Below, piece by piece: positions 25,665-33,759 of a DNA stretch of 64,000 nt. Made by a program: the position numbers and the translations under genes. Source of the DNA: Sinomonas cellulolyticus (GTDB taxonomy: Bacteria > Actinomycetota > Actinomycetes > Actinomycetales > Micrococcaceae); the NCBI RefSeq assembly GCF_014656475.1, contig NZ_BNCM01000006.1, positions 186,001-250,000 of the forward strand. Direction: 5' to 3'. The notes below the pieces were generated by a model, which worked only from the letters and a program-made list of their open reading frames with translations, did no database searches and was not told the DNA's origin. The stretch's first letter is position 1; every line of letters starts with the position of its first letter.

Positions 25665-26531
25665 GTGGCCGCTAGCGTTCGATCGCCGCGGAGGCGGTTC
25701 GTCGCCCTGGGCGACTCGTTCACCGAGGGCGTCGGAGACCGGAACCCGACGCTCCCCAACGGCGTGCGCGGATGGGCGGACCGGGTGGCTGAGAAGCTCG
25801 CCAAGGTGGAGAAGGGCTGGGAGTACGCGAACCTCGCCGTGCGGTCCAAGCGCCTGCGCCAGATCGTCGCGGACCAGCTCGAGCCGGCGCTCGCCATGGA
25901 GCCAACCCTCGTGACCCTCTACGCCGGGGGCAACGACATCCTCGACCTCGGCACCGACATGGACCAGCTCCTCGACGAGTACGAGCGGCTCGTCCGCGCG
26001 CTCGCCGGGACCGGCGCCACCCTCGTGCTGTTCACCGGCTACGACGTCAAGGTCAATCCCCTCCTGGAACCCCTCAAGCACCGCAACTGGCAGTACAACG
26101 AACGCGTGCGCCTCCTGGCCCGCGAGCTCGACGCCGTCCTCGTGGACTACTGGTGCTTCGACGAGTACGCCGACCGCCGCATGTGGGACTCCGACCGCCT
26201 CCACATGTCCAAGTCCGGCCACAAGTTCCTCGCCCGCCGGGTCCTCGACCAGCTCGGCTACTCGCACGCCCTCAAGTCCCAGAGCCTCGCACCGCGGGAA
26301 CGCGAGCCGTCGGTACGGCGTCAACCCCGCGAGTGGATCGCGGCCCAGCGGACCTGGCTCGGCGACTGGGTCGTGCCGCTGATCGGCCGCAAGATCCGCG
26401 GGGTGACGCTCGGCGACCGCCTCCTCCCACGGTGGCCCAAACTCGTGAAGGTCCCGCGCAAGGGCGGCCTGCGCCGGTACGTCGAGGACCACCCGGAGGC
26501 CCTTACCAACACCCCCGACTGGGCGAGGTAA
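25665..26531 (+). CDS. SGNH/GDSL-family hydrolase (first of two paralogues)
   Basis: A 288-residue esterase-like enzyme with no signal peptide. SGNH blocks are clear: block I FVALGDSFTEGVGD with the nucleophile Ser, block III YAGGNDILDL, and block V SDRLHMSKSGH with Asp and His of the catalytic triad. It is closely similar to the 255-residue protein at 41005-41772 but has an extra 30-residue C-terminal part (VRQPREWIAAQRTW... to DWAR). GTG start. Likely hydrolyses an ester of a sugar or lipid; the substrate is unknown. Confidence 0.9.
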   Translation: MAASVRSPRRRFVALGDSFTEGVGDRNPTLPNGVRGWADRVAEKLAKVEKGWEYANLAVRSKRLRQIVADQLEPALAMEPTLVTLYAGGNDILDLGTDMDQLLDEYERLVRALAGTGATLVLFTGYDVKVNPLLEPLKHRNWQYNERVRLLARELDAVLVDYWCFDEYADRRMWDSDRLHMSKSGHKFLARRVLDQLGYSHALKSQSLAPREREPSVRRQPREWIAAQRTWLGDWVVPLIGRKIRGVTLGDRLLPRWPKLVKVPRKGGLRRYVEDHPEALTNTPDWAR

Positions 26532-26611
26532 CGCGGGAGCCGCCACGCGGCGTCGTGCGTCACCACCCCGTAGGCTTGGCGGGTGCCTGACGTCTCAACC
26601 ACCGCTCTGCC

Positions 26612-27811
26612 ATGCCGCCTCACGCACTGAACAGCCGCGGGGCGGTCAGGGGACCGTGGCTCCTGGTGCTCGCCTTCCTGTCGATGACTGCGCCGCTCTC
26701 CACCGATCTGTACCTGCCGAGCTTCCCGCGCGTGCAGCAGGAGTTCGCGGCCACCGCGTCCGGCGTCCAGCTCACCCTCACCGCCTTCCTCCTGGGCATG
26801 GCGGCAGGGCAGCTCGCGTTCGGCTCGATCTCGGACAAGTTCGGACGCCTCAAGCCGCTCCTGGCGGGCAACGTGGGGGCGATCCTCGCCTCCGTGGTGG
26901 CGGCCCTCGCGCCGAACCTCGAGGTGCTCATCGGTGCCCGGCTCGTCCAGGGGATCTGCGGGGCGGCGGGGATTGTGATCGCACGGGCCATCATCGTGGA
27001 CCTCACCCACGGCTCCGAGACGCCGCGCACGCTCAGCCTCCTCATGACCGTCAACGGCGTGGCGCCCGCGATCGCCCCCTCGATCGGCGCCCTGCTCGAG
27101 GACCCCATCGGCTGGCGCGGCATCATGTGGACTCTCTCGGGGCTGTTCACGCTCATGATGCTCAGCGTCTCCACCGTGCTGCGGGAGACCCTGCCGCCCC
27201 AGAAGCGCGGCGAGCACGGGATCGCCGGGGGGTTCGCGCAGTTGTTCAAGCAGCCCCGCTACCTGGGGTACGCGGCGCTCTTCGCCACGTCCTTCGCCGC
27301 GATGATGGCCTATATCCCTGCGTCCCCGTTCGTGTACCAGGTGGTGATGGGCCTGCCGCCCGTCGCCTACGGCGTGCTCTTCGGACTCAACGCCGCCGGG
27401 CTCATCCTTGCCGGCTACGTCTCCTCGCATCTGGTCCGCAGGATTCCGGCCGAGCGGATCGTGGGGACGGCCGCCCCGATGCTGCTGGTGTTCTGCCTGC
27501 TCATCCTCGTCGTGGCGCTCCTGCCGGCCCCGCGCTGGATCCTCGCCCTTCCGATCTGGTGCGCGGTCACGAGTGTGGGCTTCATCATGGGCAATTCGTC
27601 GGCCCTCGCGCTCGACGCCGTGCGGCACGTGTCCGGGAGCGGTTCCGCGCTGCTCGGCGCAGTGCAGTTCGTGTTCGGCGCCATCGTCTCCCCGCTGACG
27701 GGGCTCGGGGGCGAGGATGCCGCCGTGCCGATGGGCGTGGTCATGACGGCGGCCGCCGCCATCGCCGCCACGCTGGCCCTCGTGCTGCGCCGCCGGGCTC
27801 GCCGAGCCTGA
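26612..27811 (+). CDS. Bcr/CflA-type multidrug efflux transporter (MFS, 12 TM)
   Basis: A 399-residue MFS drug:H+ antiporter with about 12 membrane spans. Typical of the Bcr/CflA (DHA1) group are APLSTDLYLPSFPRVQQEF near the start, the motif A loop FGSISDKFGRLKPLL, and the GARLVQGICGAAGIVIARAIIVDL stretch of helix 4-5. It would export hydrophobic drugs or metabolites such as sulfonamides or chloramphenicol-type compounds in relatives. ATG at 26612; no strong ribosome site is visible. It stands alone between the SGNH gene and a repeat block. Confidence 0.93.
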   Translation: MPPHALNSRGAVRGPWLLVLAFLSMTAPLSTDLYLPSFPRVQQEFAATASGVQLTLTAFLLGMAAGQLAFGSISDKFGRLKPLLAGNVGAILASVVAALAPNLEVLIGARLVQGICGAAGIVIARAIIVDLTHGSETPRTLSLLMTVNGVAPAIAPSIGALLEDPIGWRGIMWTLSGLFTLMMLSVSTVLRETLPPQKRGEHGIAGGFAQLFKQPRYLGYAALFATSFAAMMAYIPASPFVYQVVMGLPPVAYGVLFGLNAAGLILAGYVSSHLVRRIPAERIVGTAAPMLLVFCLLILVVALLPAPRWILALPIWCAVTSVGFIMGNSSALALDAVRHVSGSGSALLGAVQFVFGAIVSPLTGLGGEDAAVPMGVVMTAAAAIAATLALVLRRRARRA

Positions 27812-27897
27812 GGGAGCGGGCCGGGCCCGGCGCGGCGCGGCCGGGGCTGGTGCGGATACGACCGTCGGTCGTGGGCATGACCGTTGCTGCTGCGCGA

Positions 27898-27969
27898 CGG
27901 TCATGCCGCTAAGGGACGGTCGTGCCGCTAAGGGACGGTCGTGTCGTCGAGGGACGGTTGTGCTAGCGG
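27898..27969. repeat. 19-bp tandem repeats (about 3.7 copies), left block of a pair
   Basis: CGGTCGTGCCGCTAAGGGA-type units begin at 27898, 27917, 27936 and 27955, preceded by a roughly 40-bp leader (27861-27897) also present before the second block at 29633. The units diverge by a few bases. They lie between the MFS exporter and the DUF1304 gene and encode nothing obvious. Confidence 0.88.
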
Positions 27970-28021
27970 AGAACGTTGCGGGCGGCGTGCCTTGCTTCCG
28001 GCGCGTTCCGCTGCTGGCGGT

Positions 28022-28411
28022 CTATGCCGCGACCATGAAGGCGATCAGCCCCACGAGCGGGAGGGACGCTTGGCCGATCGCGCTGCGCCACAGGCGGTGC
28101 TCGGTGACCCACAGCCAGGGGCCGAGCAGGAGGTGCGCGGCGAGCGCGGAGAGCACGATTCCGATCCCGGCTCCGTGGGCGAGCGTTCCCCCGGTGTTGA
28201 CCAGCCATAGCCCCGTGCCGAGGGCAGCGGCCGTGAGGAGGTTGTAGGCTCCGACGTTCATGGCCCACATCCGCACGGCGCCTTCGGTTCCCGGGTCGAC
28301 GTAGAAGATGGGGCGGAAGCGCTGGTCGCCGTGGAAGAAGATCTCGAGGATTCCTACGACGAGGACGGTGGCGGCATAGAGGGCCGCCGCGATCTGGGTG
28401 ATGAGGTTCAT
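28022..28411 (-). CDS. DUF1304 family membrane protein
   Basis: A 129-residue protein with four membrane spans. The motif FHGDQRFRPIFYVDP and the following MWAMNVGAYNLLTAAALGTGLWL stretch are typical of DUF1304, a family of unknown function often next to MarR or detoxification genes. It starts at ATG 28411 with AAGGAGG. It follows the mycothiol-type gene by 26 bp on the same strand, so both are probably under the MarR operator at 29083-29102. Confidence 0.9.
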   Translation of the reverse strand: MNLITQIAAALYAATVLVVGILEIFFHGDQRFRPIFYVDPGTEGAVRMWAMNVGAYNLLTAAALGTGLWLVNTGGTLAHGAGIGIVLSALAAHLLLGPWLWVTEHRLWRSAIGQASLPLVGLIAFMVAA

Positions 28412-28437
28412 GGCAGCCTCCTTGGGCGGCCGGAGGA

Positions 28438-29055
28438 TTACAGCAGTGCCACCCCTGGGCCGGCGAGCCGGTCCAGCCGTGCGCGCCGGCCCGTGAGCAG
28501 CATGAGGAGGGCCTCAATGGAGCCCTCGACGGCGGGGCCGCTACCGGCCTGCCAGTCTACGTCGGTGGCCCGGAGGCCAAAGCCCGCCAGCCGCCGTCGT
28601 GCGTTGAAGGGGAAGGCGACGCGCCAGACGTGCTCTGCGCACGCTGCTGCCGCATCTGCTGGCATGCGGTGGGCGATCCCGAGTGGGATCGCGATGTCCT
28701 GCGTGTGGACCAGGACATCGAGCAGTGGGATGGGCCCGACGGTTCCGGGTGCACGACGGCGCGAGCTCGCCAGGCGCCGGTAGTCGCCGAGGATGCGGTC
28801 CACGGGGGCGGCTCCGCGGCGTCGGCCCTCGAGGAGGTTCATGCGGTCGAAGTTCCAGCCGCCGCGGGCGAACGCTGCGGCCAGGCCCCAGGGAGTTGTC
28901 TGAGGGGCGGAGATGACGTGGGCCGCGACGTCGCGGATCCGCCAGCCGGGGCACAGGCTCGGTGAGTCCCACTGCTCGGAGGCCAGCCCGGCGAGCATCT
29001 CCGCAAGGGCCGCGCGTTCACCGTGGATGTGGGCCCAGAGTTCGTTGCCTTCCAT
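28438..29055 (-). CDS. Mycothiol-dependent maleylpyruvate-isomerase-like (DinB fold) protein
   Basis: A 205-residue protein of the MDMPI_N/DinB four-helix-bundle group: ERAALAEMLAGLASEQWDSPSLCPGWRIRDVAAHV (N-terminal region, key words PSLCPGW and AAHV) and LDVLVHTQDIAIPLG with the His that would complete a metal site with the AAHV His. Family members couple mycothiol, the actinobacterial thiol, to isomerisation or detoxification. The real substrate is unknown. It is divergent from a MarR regulator across a 68-bp gap holding a perfect inverted repeat, and precedes the DUF1304 gene. Confidence 0.88.
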   Translation of the reverse strand: MEGNELWAHIHGERAALAEMLAGLASEQWDSPSLCPGWRIRDVAAHVISAPQTTPWGLAAAFARGGWNFDRMNLLEGRRRGAAPVDRILGDYRRLASSRRRAPGTVGPIPLLDVLVHTQDIAIPLGIAHRMPADAAAACAEHVWRVAFPFNARRRLAGFGLRATDVDWQAGSGPAVEGSIEALLMLLTGRRARLDRLAGPGVALL

Positions 29056-29082
29056 CTCTCGCCCCTGAAACTAGTATGGTTT

Positions 29083-29102
29083 CCTGACCAATTATGGTCA
29101 GG
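29083..29102. promoter_or_regulatory. MarR-type operator between divergent genes
   Basis: CCTGACC at 29083-29089 and GGTCAGG at 29096-29102 are perfect complements around AATTAT. The site lies 27 bp from one start and 21 bp from the MarR start, so one bound MarR dimer could block both promoters. Confidence 0.65.
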
Positions 29103-29123
29103 AGTTCTGACTAGAATCAAGGG

Positions 29124-29546
29124 GTGGCATTCAATATCGGCCTCCTGCTCTACATCCCCTACCGCGATCTCGAGGACAGGGTCTATGAGGCCGTGGTCGC
29201 AGCCGGATTCACGGACGTGACAATGGCGCAGTCGCGGGTCTTCCAGCGCATCTCGAGCGGCGGGTCACGGGTCACTGAGCTCGCAGACCAGGCAAAGGTG
29301 ACCAAGCAGACCGCGAGCGCACTCGTCCAGGCCCTCGAGGATGGCGGATATGTGGAGCGTGCTCCAGACCCGACCGATGCCCGGGCTCAGCTCATCCGGG
29401 TGGCTCCGCGCGGTGCGGCCGCCATTGCCATCGCTGCCGCAGAGATCGCCCGGATCGAGGGCGAGTGGCGGCGGGCCCTCGGGTCTGCGCGCTTCGACCG
29501 GCTGACCCGCGACCTCGACGTTCTCCGCCGGCTCACCGACCACTGA
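29124..29546 (+). CDS. MarR-family transcriptional regulator
   Basis: A 140-residue winged-HTH regulator. The recognition region is SRVTELADQAKVTKQTASALVQALEDGGYVERAPDPTDARAQLI (key words LADQAKVTKQTAS, DGGYVERAPDPTDARA), the canonical MarR HTH and wing with the DPxDxR motif. GTG start at 29124. It faces the mycothiol-type and DUF1304 genes across the operator at 29083-29102 and probably represses both until a phenolic or electrophilic ligand binds. Confidence 0.92.
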   Translation: MAFNIGLLLYIPYRDLEDRVYEAVVAAGFTDVTMAQSRVFQRISSGGSRVTELADQAKVTKQTASALVQALEDGGYVERAPDPTDARAQLIRVAPRGAAAIAIAAAEIARIEGEWRRALGSARFDRLTRDLDVLRRLTDH

Positions 29547-29632
29547 CGCGGTTGGAACACAACCGCCCCCGGCGTGGCCGTCTGATGCGGTCATGACCGT
29601 CGGTCGTGGGCATGACCGGCGCTGCTGCGCGA

Positions 29633-29738
29633 CGGTCATGCCGCTAAGGAACGGTCATGCCGGTAAGGGACGGTTGTGCCACTGGGGAGCGGTTGTGTCC
29701 CTAAGGGACGGTTGTGTCGCCGAGGGACGGTTGTGCGG
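29633..29738. repeat. 19-bp tandem repeats (about 5.6 copies), right block of a pair
   Basis: Units such as CGGTCATGCCGCTAAGGAA and CGGTTGTGTCCCTAAGGGA begin at 29633, 29652, 29671, 29690, 29709 and 29728. The block and its leader (from about 29593) are alike in sequence and orientation to the block at 27898, enclosing the MarR divergon between two direct copies. Confidence 0.88.
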
Positions 29739-29760
29739 AGGTGCCGCCGCCAGCCGAGCC

Positions 29761-30177
29761 CTAACGCCCCAGGTCCGCCGGCGAGAAGCTCCACAGCTCC
29801 GCCGAGACGCCCACCGGGCGCTGCCGCTGCTCGCCTGAGGGGGCGTCACCGGACGCCGCGTCACTCCGGGCAGCGCCAGCGTGGGCAGCGCCACCCTCGG
29901 ACCCGGCGCCGTGGGCGCCCTCGGCAGGCGCCCCCTCGGCAGGCCGCCCGTGGCCCTGCCCGAACGAGGCGGAGTTCTTCCAGGCCTCGAAGCTCTCCTC
30001 GTCTGCCCAGCGGGTCACCACGAGCCAGACGTTGCGCCCGTCGGTGGGCTGCAGCAGCTCGAAGCCCTCGAACCCGGGGACGCCGTCCACGGCTCCGGCC
30101 CTCGCGGCGAAGCGGCGGGCGAGCTCGTCGCCGGAGTCGGCGGGGACGGTGATGGCGTTGATCTTCACGATGCTCAT
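29761..30177 (-). CDS. Antibiotic biosynthesis monooxygenase-like (ABM) protein with low-complexity insert
   Basis: A 138-residue protein. Residues 1-75 form an ABM/dimeric alpha-beta barrel domain: KINAITVPADSGDELARRFAARAG, VPGFEGFELLQPTDGRNVWLVVTRWADEESFEAWK. The fold is shared with heme-degrading HmoA/IsdG and quinol monooxygenases; the final RWADEESFEAWKNSASF matches HmoA-like proteins. A 40-residue Ala/Gly/Glu-rich stretch separates this from a C-terminal SAELWSFSPADLG peptide. ATG at 30177 begins MSIVKIN as in relatives. Monocistronic. Confidence 0.85.
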   Translation of the reverse strand: MSIVKINAITVPADSGDELARRFAARAGAVDGVPGFEGFELLQPTDGRNVWLVVTRWADEESFEAWKNSASFGQGHGRPAEGAPAEGAHGAGSEGGAAHAGAARSDAASGDAPSGEQRQRPVGVSAELWSFSPADLGR

Positions 30178-30304
30178 GCGCCGATCCTCGCAGGCCACGC
30201 TGGCTGTCGCCTGAACATGACGGGCCCCGTGGCACCACGGCGAACGGCTACGCTTGGTCCGGACCGTGTCATGGGGGCGCGGCCGCACGGCGAAGGGGAC
30301 CACC

Positions 30305-31084
30305 GTGGATTTCATGACCGGGCCGCTCAGATCACGCGTCGCAGGACAGGCCGTCATGGTCGAGACGCTCCGGCTCCAGTCCGGGACCCCGCGACGCCGC
30401 GGCCTCGCCCGGCTCTTCGGCGCGAACCCTCTCACCCCGGAGGCCCGCAGCTGGTACGCCGGCGCTGTGGGGGAGATGCGGGTGGCCCGCGCTCTGGCGA
30501 AGCTGGGACCCGAGTGGCACGTCCTGCACTCGATCCCCGTGGGCACGCGGGGCGCGGACATCGACCACGTCGTGATCGGCCCGGGCGGGGTCTTCACCCT
30601 GAACACCAAGAACCATGCAGGCAAGGACATCTGGGTGGCCGGCAGTGTGCTCATGGTCAACGGCCAGCACCAGCGCTACCTCCGCAATTCGGCCCATGAG
30701 GCGGCCAGAGCGGCGAAGCTCCTCAGCGCTGCGGCGGGACGGAACGTGCCGGTGCGCGGCGTCGTCGTGCTCGTGGCGCCGCGGAAGGTGACCGTCCGGC
30801 GCTTCGCGGAGGGCGCCGCCGTCGTGACCGACGCGCAGCTGCGCCGCTGGCTGGCCAAGCAGGCCAAGGCCCTTGAGGCGCACGACGCCGATGCGCTGGC
30901 CGCCGTCGCCGCGGAGCCTTCCACGTGGGGCCACGAGGCTCCGGCCGACGACCCTTCCGCCACGCGGATGTCCTTCGGCGCGCTGCACACCGAGGTGATG
31001 CGCGCGCAGGGGCGCCGGCTCGCGTGGGCTGCCGGCGCTGCGCTCACCCTGCTCGGGACCGCCGCCGGCGCATGGCTGCGATAG
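30305..31084 (+). CDS. NERD-domain protein with C-terminal membrane anchor
   Basis: A 259-residue protein with a NERD (nuclease-related) domain: WYAGAVGEMRVARALAKLGPEWHVLHSIPVGTRGADIDHVVIGPGGVFTLNTKNHAGKDIWV (key words AGAVGEMRVA, ADIDHVVIGPGGVF, NTKNHAG). The D-IDH-V and N-x-K residues match the nuclease-like core of the family. Residues about 235-255 form one membrane span (RLAWAAGAALTLLGTAAGAW), so the domain probably faces the cytosol. GTG at 30305 has AAGGGGA upstream. The family's function is unclear; DNA processing is inferred from its fold. Confidence 0.88.
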   Translation: MDFMTGPLRSRVAGQAVMVETLRLQSGTPRRRGLARLFGANPLTPEARSWYAGAVGEMRVARALAKLGPEWHVLHSIPVGTRGADIDHVVIGPGGVFTLNTKNHAGKDIWVAGSVLMVNGQHQRYLRNSAHEAARAAKLLSAAAGRNVPVRGVVVLVAPRKVTVRRFAEGAAVVTDAQLRRWLAKQAKALEAHDADALAAVAAEPSTWGHEAPADDPSATRMSFGALHTEVMRAQGRRLAWAAGAALTLLGTAAGAWLR

Positions 31085-31169
31085 CCCAGCCCGCACCCCA
31101 GGGCAGCGCAGCGTCGCCGCAACGTCGCGTCGTTAGACTCGGCTCAGCACACGACGCGAAGGAGCATCG

Positions 31170-32501
31170 ATGACCACGTGGCGGATCAGGGACTTCCACC
31201 CGTCGGACCTGGACGGGATCCTGCACCTGTGGACCGCCATGACGGACTCCGGGATCGAGCCGGTCTACTCGCTGTCCGAGGTCCTCGCCAGCTGCCAGAA
31301 GGACGTCGCGGTGGTTGCGCTGCACGGCGAGGACGTTGTGGGGGCCGCCGTGGGCCGGGCCGCACACGAGCAGGGCTGGATCGTGTTCCTGGCCACCCTG
31401 CCGGAGTGGCGCTCGAGGGGCATCGGCACCGCCCTGCTCGCGGCCCTCGAGAACCGCATGGCGCCGCTGGGCCTCACGAAGCTGTCCGCGCTCATGCCGG
31501 ACACCGAGACCCGGCTCGAGGCGTTCCTCTCACGCGGCTTCAAGGACGTGCAGAACCTGCGGTTCTTCGAGCGCCAGATCCCGGTGCAGCGCACGGAGCT
31601 CGAGCCCCTCGCCCAGCTGGGCGGCCGGGTGCTCCCGCGTGACCTGTGGGACAGGGTCGCGGGCATGAAGCGGGAGAAGCAGCTGCTCGAGCGGCGGCTC
31701 GTGCTCCCACTGGCCCGGGCCGAGCTCGCGGACGAGTTCGGTGTGGTGCCGCCGCGCGCCGTCGTGCTCTTCGGGCCTCCCGGGACGGGCAAGACGACGT
31801 TCGCCAAGGCCATCGCGTCCCGGCTCGAGTGGCCCTTCGTGGAGGTGTTCCCCTCGCGGCTGGCCGGTGACGCGGAGGGCCTCGCGGGGGCGCTGCGCCG
31901 CACGTTCACCGAGATCGCGGAGCTCGAGCATGCGGTCGTCTTCCTGGACGAGGTCGAGGAGATCGCCTCGCACCGCGCCGGGGACCCGCCGAGTCCCAAC
32001 CAGGGCGTCACGAACGAGCTGCTGAAGATCATCCCGGCCTTCCGCGAGCAGTCGGGCCGGCTCCTCGTGTGCGCGACCAACTTCATCCGTGCCCTCGACT
32101 CGGCGTTCCTGCGCCACGGCCGCTTCGACTACGTGATCCCCATCGGCCTGCCCGATGCGGAGGCCCGCCGGTCGATGTGGGAGCGCTTCATCCCCGAGGC
32201 GGTGCTGCCCGACGTGGACGTCGAGGCTCTCGTGGAGCGCACGGAGGGCTTCTCGCCGGCGGACATCGAGTTCGCCGCGCGTTCGGCGTCGCAGCGGGCG
32301 CTCGAGAAGGCCGTGTACGCGGTAGGCGCGGAGGGGGCCGCCGCGGCCGACGGCGCGTCCCCGGCCCCAGCGGGAGCCCTCGGCCGCCGCGGACCCACCA
32401 CAGAGGACTACCTCGAGGCGATCGGGGAGACGAAGACGACCGTGAGCGAGGAGGTCGCCGCGGCGTTCCTCGAGGACATCGAGGAGCTGGCCCGGGCCTG
32501 A
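31170..32501 (+). CDS. Fused GNAT acetyltransferase / AAA+ ATPase
   Basis: A 443-residue fusion. Residues 1-140 form a GNAT domain with the acetyl-CoA loop RSRGIGTALL (81-90) and FLSRGFKDVQNLRFFER near its end. Residues about 165-410 form an AAA+ module: Walker A FGPPGTGKTT (201-210), Walker B VVFLDEVEE (256-264), sensor 1 CATNFIRALDSAF, and the arginine-finger region LRHGRFDYVIPIGLP (314-328), as in FtsH/spastin-like AAA proteins. AAA+ unfolding or remodelling may be coupled to acetylation of a client; the client is unknown. ATG with a GAAGGAG site. It follows the NERD gene by 85 bp. Confidence 0.92.
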   Translation: MTTWRIRDFHPSDLDGILHLWTAMTDSGIEPVYSLSEVLASCQKDVAVVALHGEDVVGAAVGRAAHEQGWIVFLATLPEWRSRGIGTALLAALENRMAPLGLTKLSALMPDTETRLEAFLSRGFKDVQNLRFFERQIPVQRTELEPLAQLGGRVLPRDLWDRVAGMKREKQLLERRLVLPLARAELADEFGVVPPRAVVLFGPPGTGKTTFAKAIASRLEWPFVEVFPSRLAGDAEGLAGALRRTFTEIAELEHAVVFLDEVEEIASHRAGDPPSPNQGVTNELLKIIPAFREQSGRLLVCATNFIRALDSAFLRHGRFDYVIPIGLPDAEARRSMWERFIPEAVLPDVDVEALVERTEGFSPADIEFAARSASQRALEKAVYAVGAEGAAAADGASPAPAGALGRRGPTTEDYLEAIGETKTTVSEEVAAAFLEDIEELARA

Positions 32502-32554
32502 CGCGACGGGTGCCCGATGTGATTTGCACCCCGCGCGCGTGGGAGAGTGGTCCC

Positions 32555-33670
32555 ATGACCGCGCAGCACCACGCCGTCGAGAGCACCGCTGAGAGCACCG
32601 CCCCCGAGAATGCCCAGTCCGGGCCGTCCGCCACCTGCACCCCGGCGTCCCCGCGCCTCAAGCCCCTGTTCCATGTGGCGCAGCGCGTCGCCCAGGGGTG
32701 GAATGACCTGCGGACGCGGCAGGCGCGCCGGGGCGACTACGTGGCCCAGGTGGTCGCGTACCAGGGATACGGTTCCACGAGGCGCGTGCGGGTCCTGGGC
32801 CGGATCATGTACTCGCGCCCCGGCCTCCACGGCTCGGCGGACGCGTTCAACAACTTCCGCGGCTGGGTCTCCTTCACCTCGGTGCCGATCCAGCACGCCG
32901 AGGTGACGGTCGAGATCGGGGCGAGCCGCGCCGTCGTGCGTGCGGACGGTGGCGGCGTGGTGGACGCGCTGGTGGACGTGGAGCTCGAGCCGGGGTGGCA
33001 CGAGGTGCGGATGAGCGCGGACGGCGCCGAACCTTCGACCGCCCACGTGCGGATCGTGGAGCCGGGGGCGCGGTTCGGGATCGTCTCCGACATCGACGAC
33101 ACCGTCATGGTCACCGCCCTGCCCCGCCCGTTCCTGGCGCTGTGGAACACGTTCGTGCTCAGCGAGCGGGCCCGCACCCCCACCGCGGGGATGGCGGTGC
33201 TGCTGGACCGGCTCGCGGCGGAACACCCGGAGGCGCCGGTCGTGTACCTCTCGACGGGTCCGTGGAACGCGGCGCCGACCCTGCAGCGCTTCCTGGGCCG
33301 CAACCTGTACCCGGCGGGCCCGCTGCTGCTCACCGACTGGGGCATGACGCCGGAGCGCTGGTTCCGCTCGGGCCGGCAGCACAAGCAGGAGAACCTCGCC
33401 CGGCTCGCGGCGGAGTTCCCGGGCATCCGCTGGCTCCTGATCGGCGACAACGGCCAGCACGACGAGTCGATCTACGCCGAGTTCGCTGCCGAGCACCCCG
33501 CCTCGGTGGCCGCGGTGGCCATCCGGCAGCTCTCGCCGGGGCAGGCGGTGTTCTCGGGCGGCACCACGCACGACGGCGCGTCGGCCGCCCCTCGCCCGGA
33601 TGCCCCCTGGGCGTCGGCGCCGGACGGGGCAGGGCTGGCCGCGCAGCTCGAGAAGGCCGGGGTGCTGTAG
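32555..33670 (+). CDS. App1/DUF2183 phosphatidate-phosphatase-like protein
   Basis: A 371-residue protein with the App1 (DUF2183) catalytic domain. Near residues 170-185 the HAD-like acid motif IVSDIDDTVMVTA appears, followed by YLSTGPWNAAPTLQRFL, WGMTPERWFRSGRQHKQENL and LLIGDNGQHDESIY, the family's conserved blocks. Relatives dephosphorylate phosphatidate; in bacteria the role is unstudied. The N-terminal part (VQVVAYQGYGSTRRVRVLGR to EVTVEIG) looks like a beta-rich accessory domain. ATG at 32555 with GGGAGA upstream. No signal peptide is seen. Confidence 0.9.
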   Translation: MTAQHHAVESTAESTAPENAQSGPSATCTPASPRLKPLFHVAQRVAQGWNDLRTRQARRGDYVAQVVAYQGYGSTRRVRVLGRIMYSRPGLHGSADAFNNFRGWVSFTSVPIQHAEVTVEIGASRAVVRADGGGVVDALVDVELEPGWHEVRMSADGAEPSTAHVRIVEPGARFGIVSDIDDTVMVTALPRPFLALWNTFVLSERARTPTAGMAVLLDRLAAEHPEAPVVYLSTGPWNAAPTLQRFLGRNLYPAGPLLLTDWGMTPERWFRSGRQHKQENLARLAAEFPGIRWLLIGDNGQHDESIYAEFAAEHPASVAAVAIRQLSPGQAVFSGGTTHDGASAAPRPDAPWASAPDGAGLAAQLEKAGVL

Positions 33671-33759
33671 GGGCGCTCTGGCGTCCACCCTGCCGTCGTG
33701 GGGCGAGGCGATCGCCCCACCCCTTGTTTTCCCACCCCGCCTCGGGGGAAGAATGGCCC

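Noticed and set aside
26583..26611. GTG at 26583 as the start of the exporter
   Set aside because: It is in a different reading frame from the transporter.
27898..29738. CRISPR array at the 19-bp repeats
   Set aside because: The units are directly adjacent without spacers, diverge in sequence and no cas genes are present.
30178..30660. N-terminal extension of the ABM-like protein to 30660
   Set aside because: The extension is Arg/Pro-rich without similarity, overlaps the divergent NERD gene, and MSIVKIN at 30177 is a typical family start.
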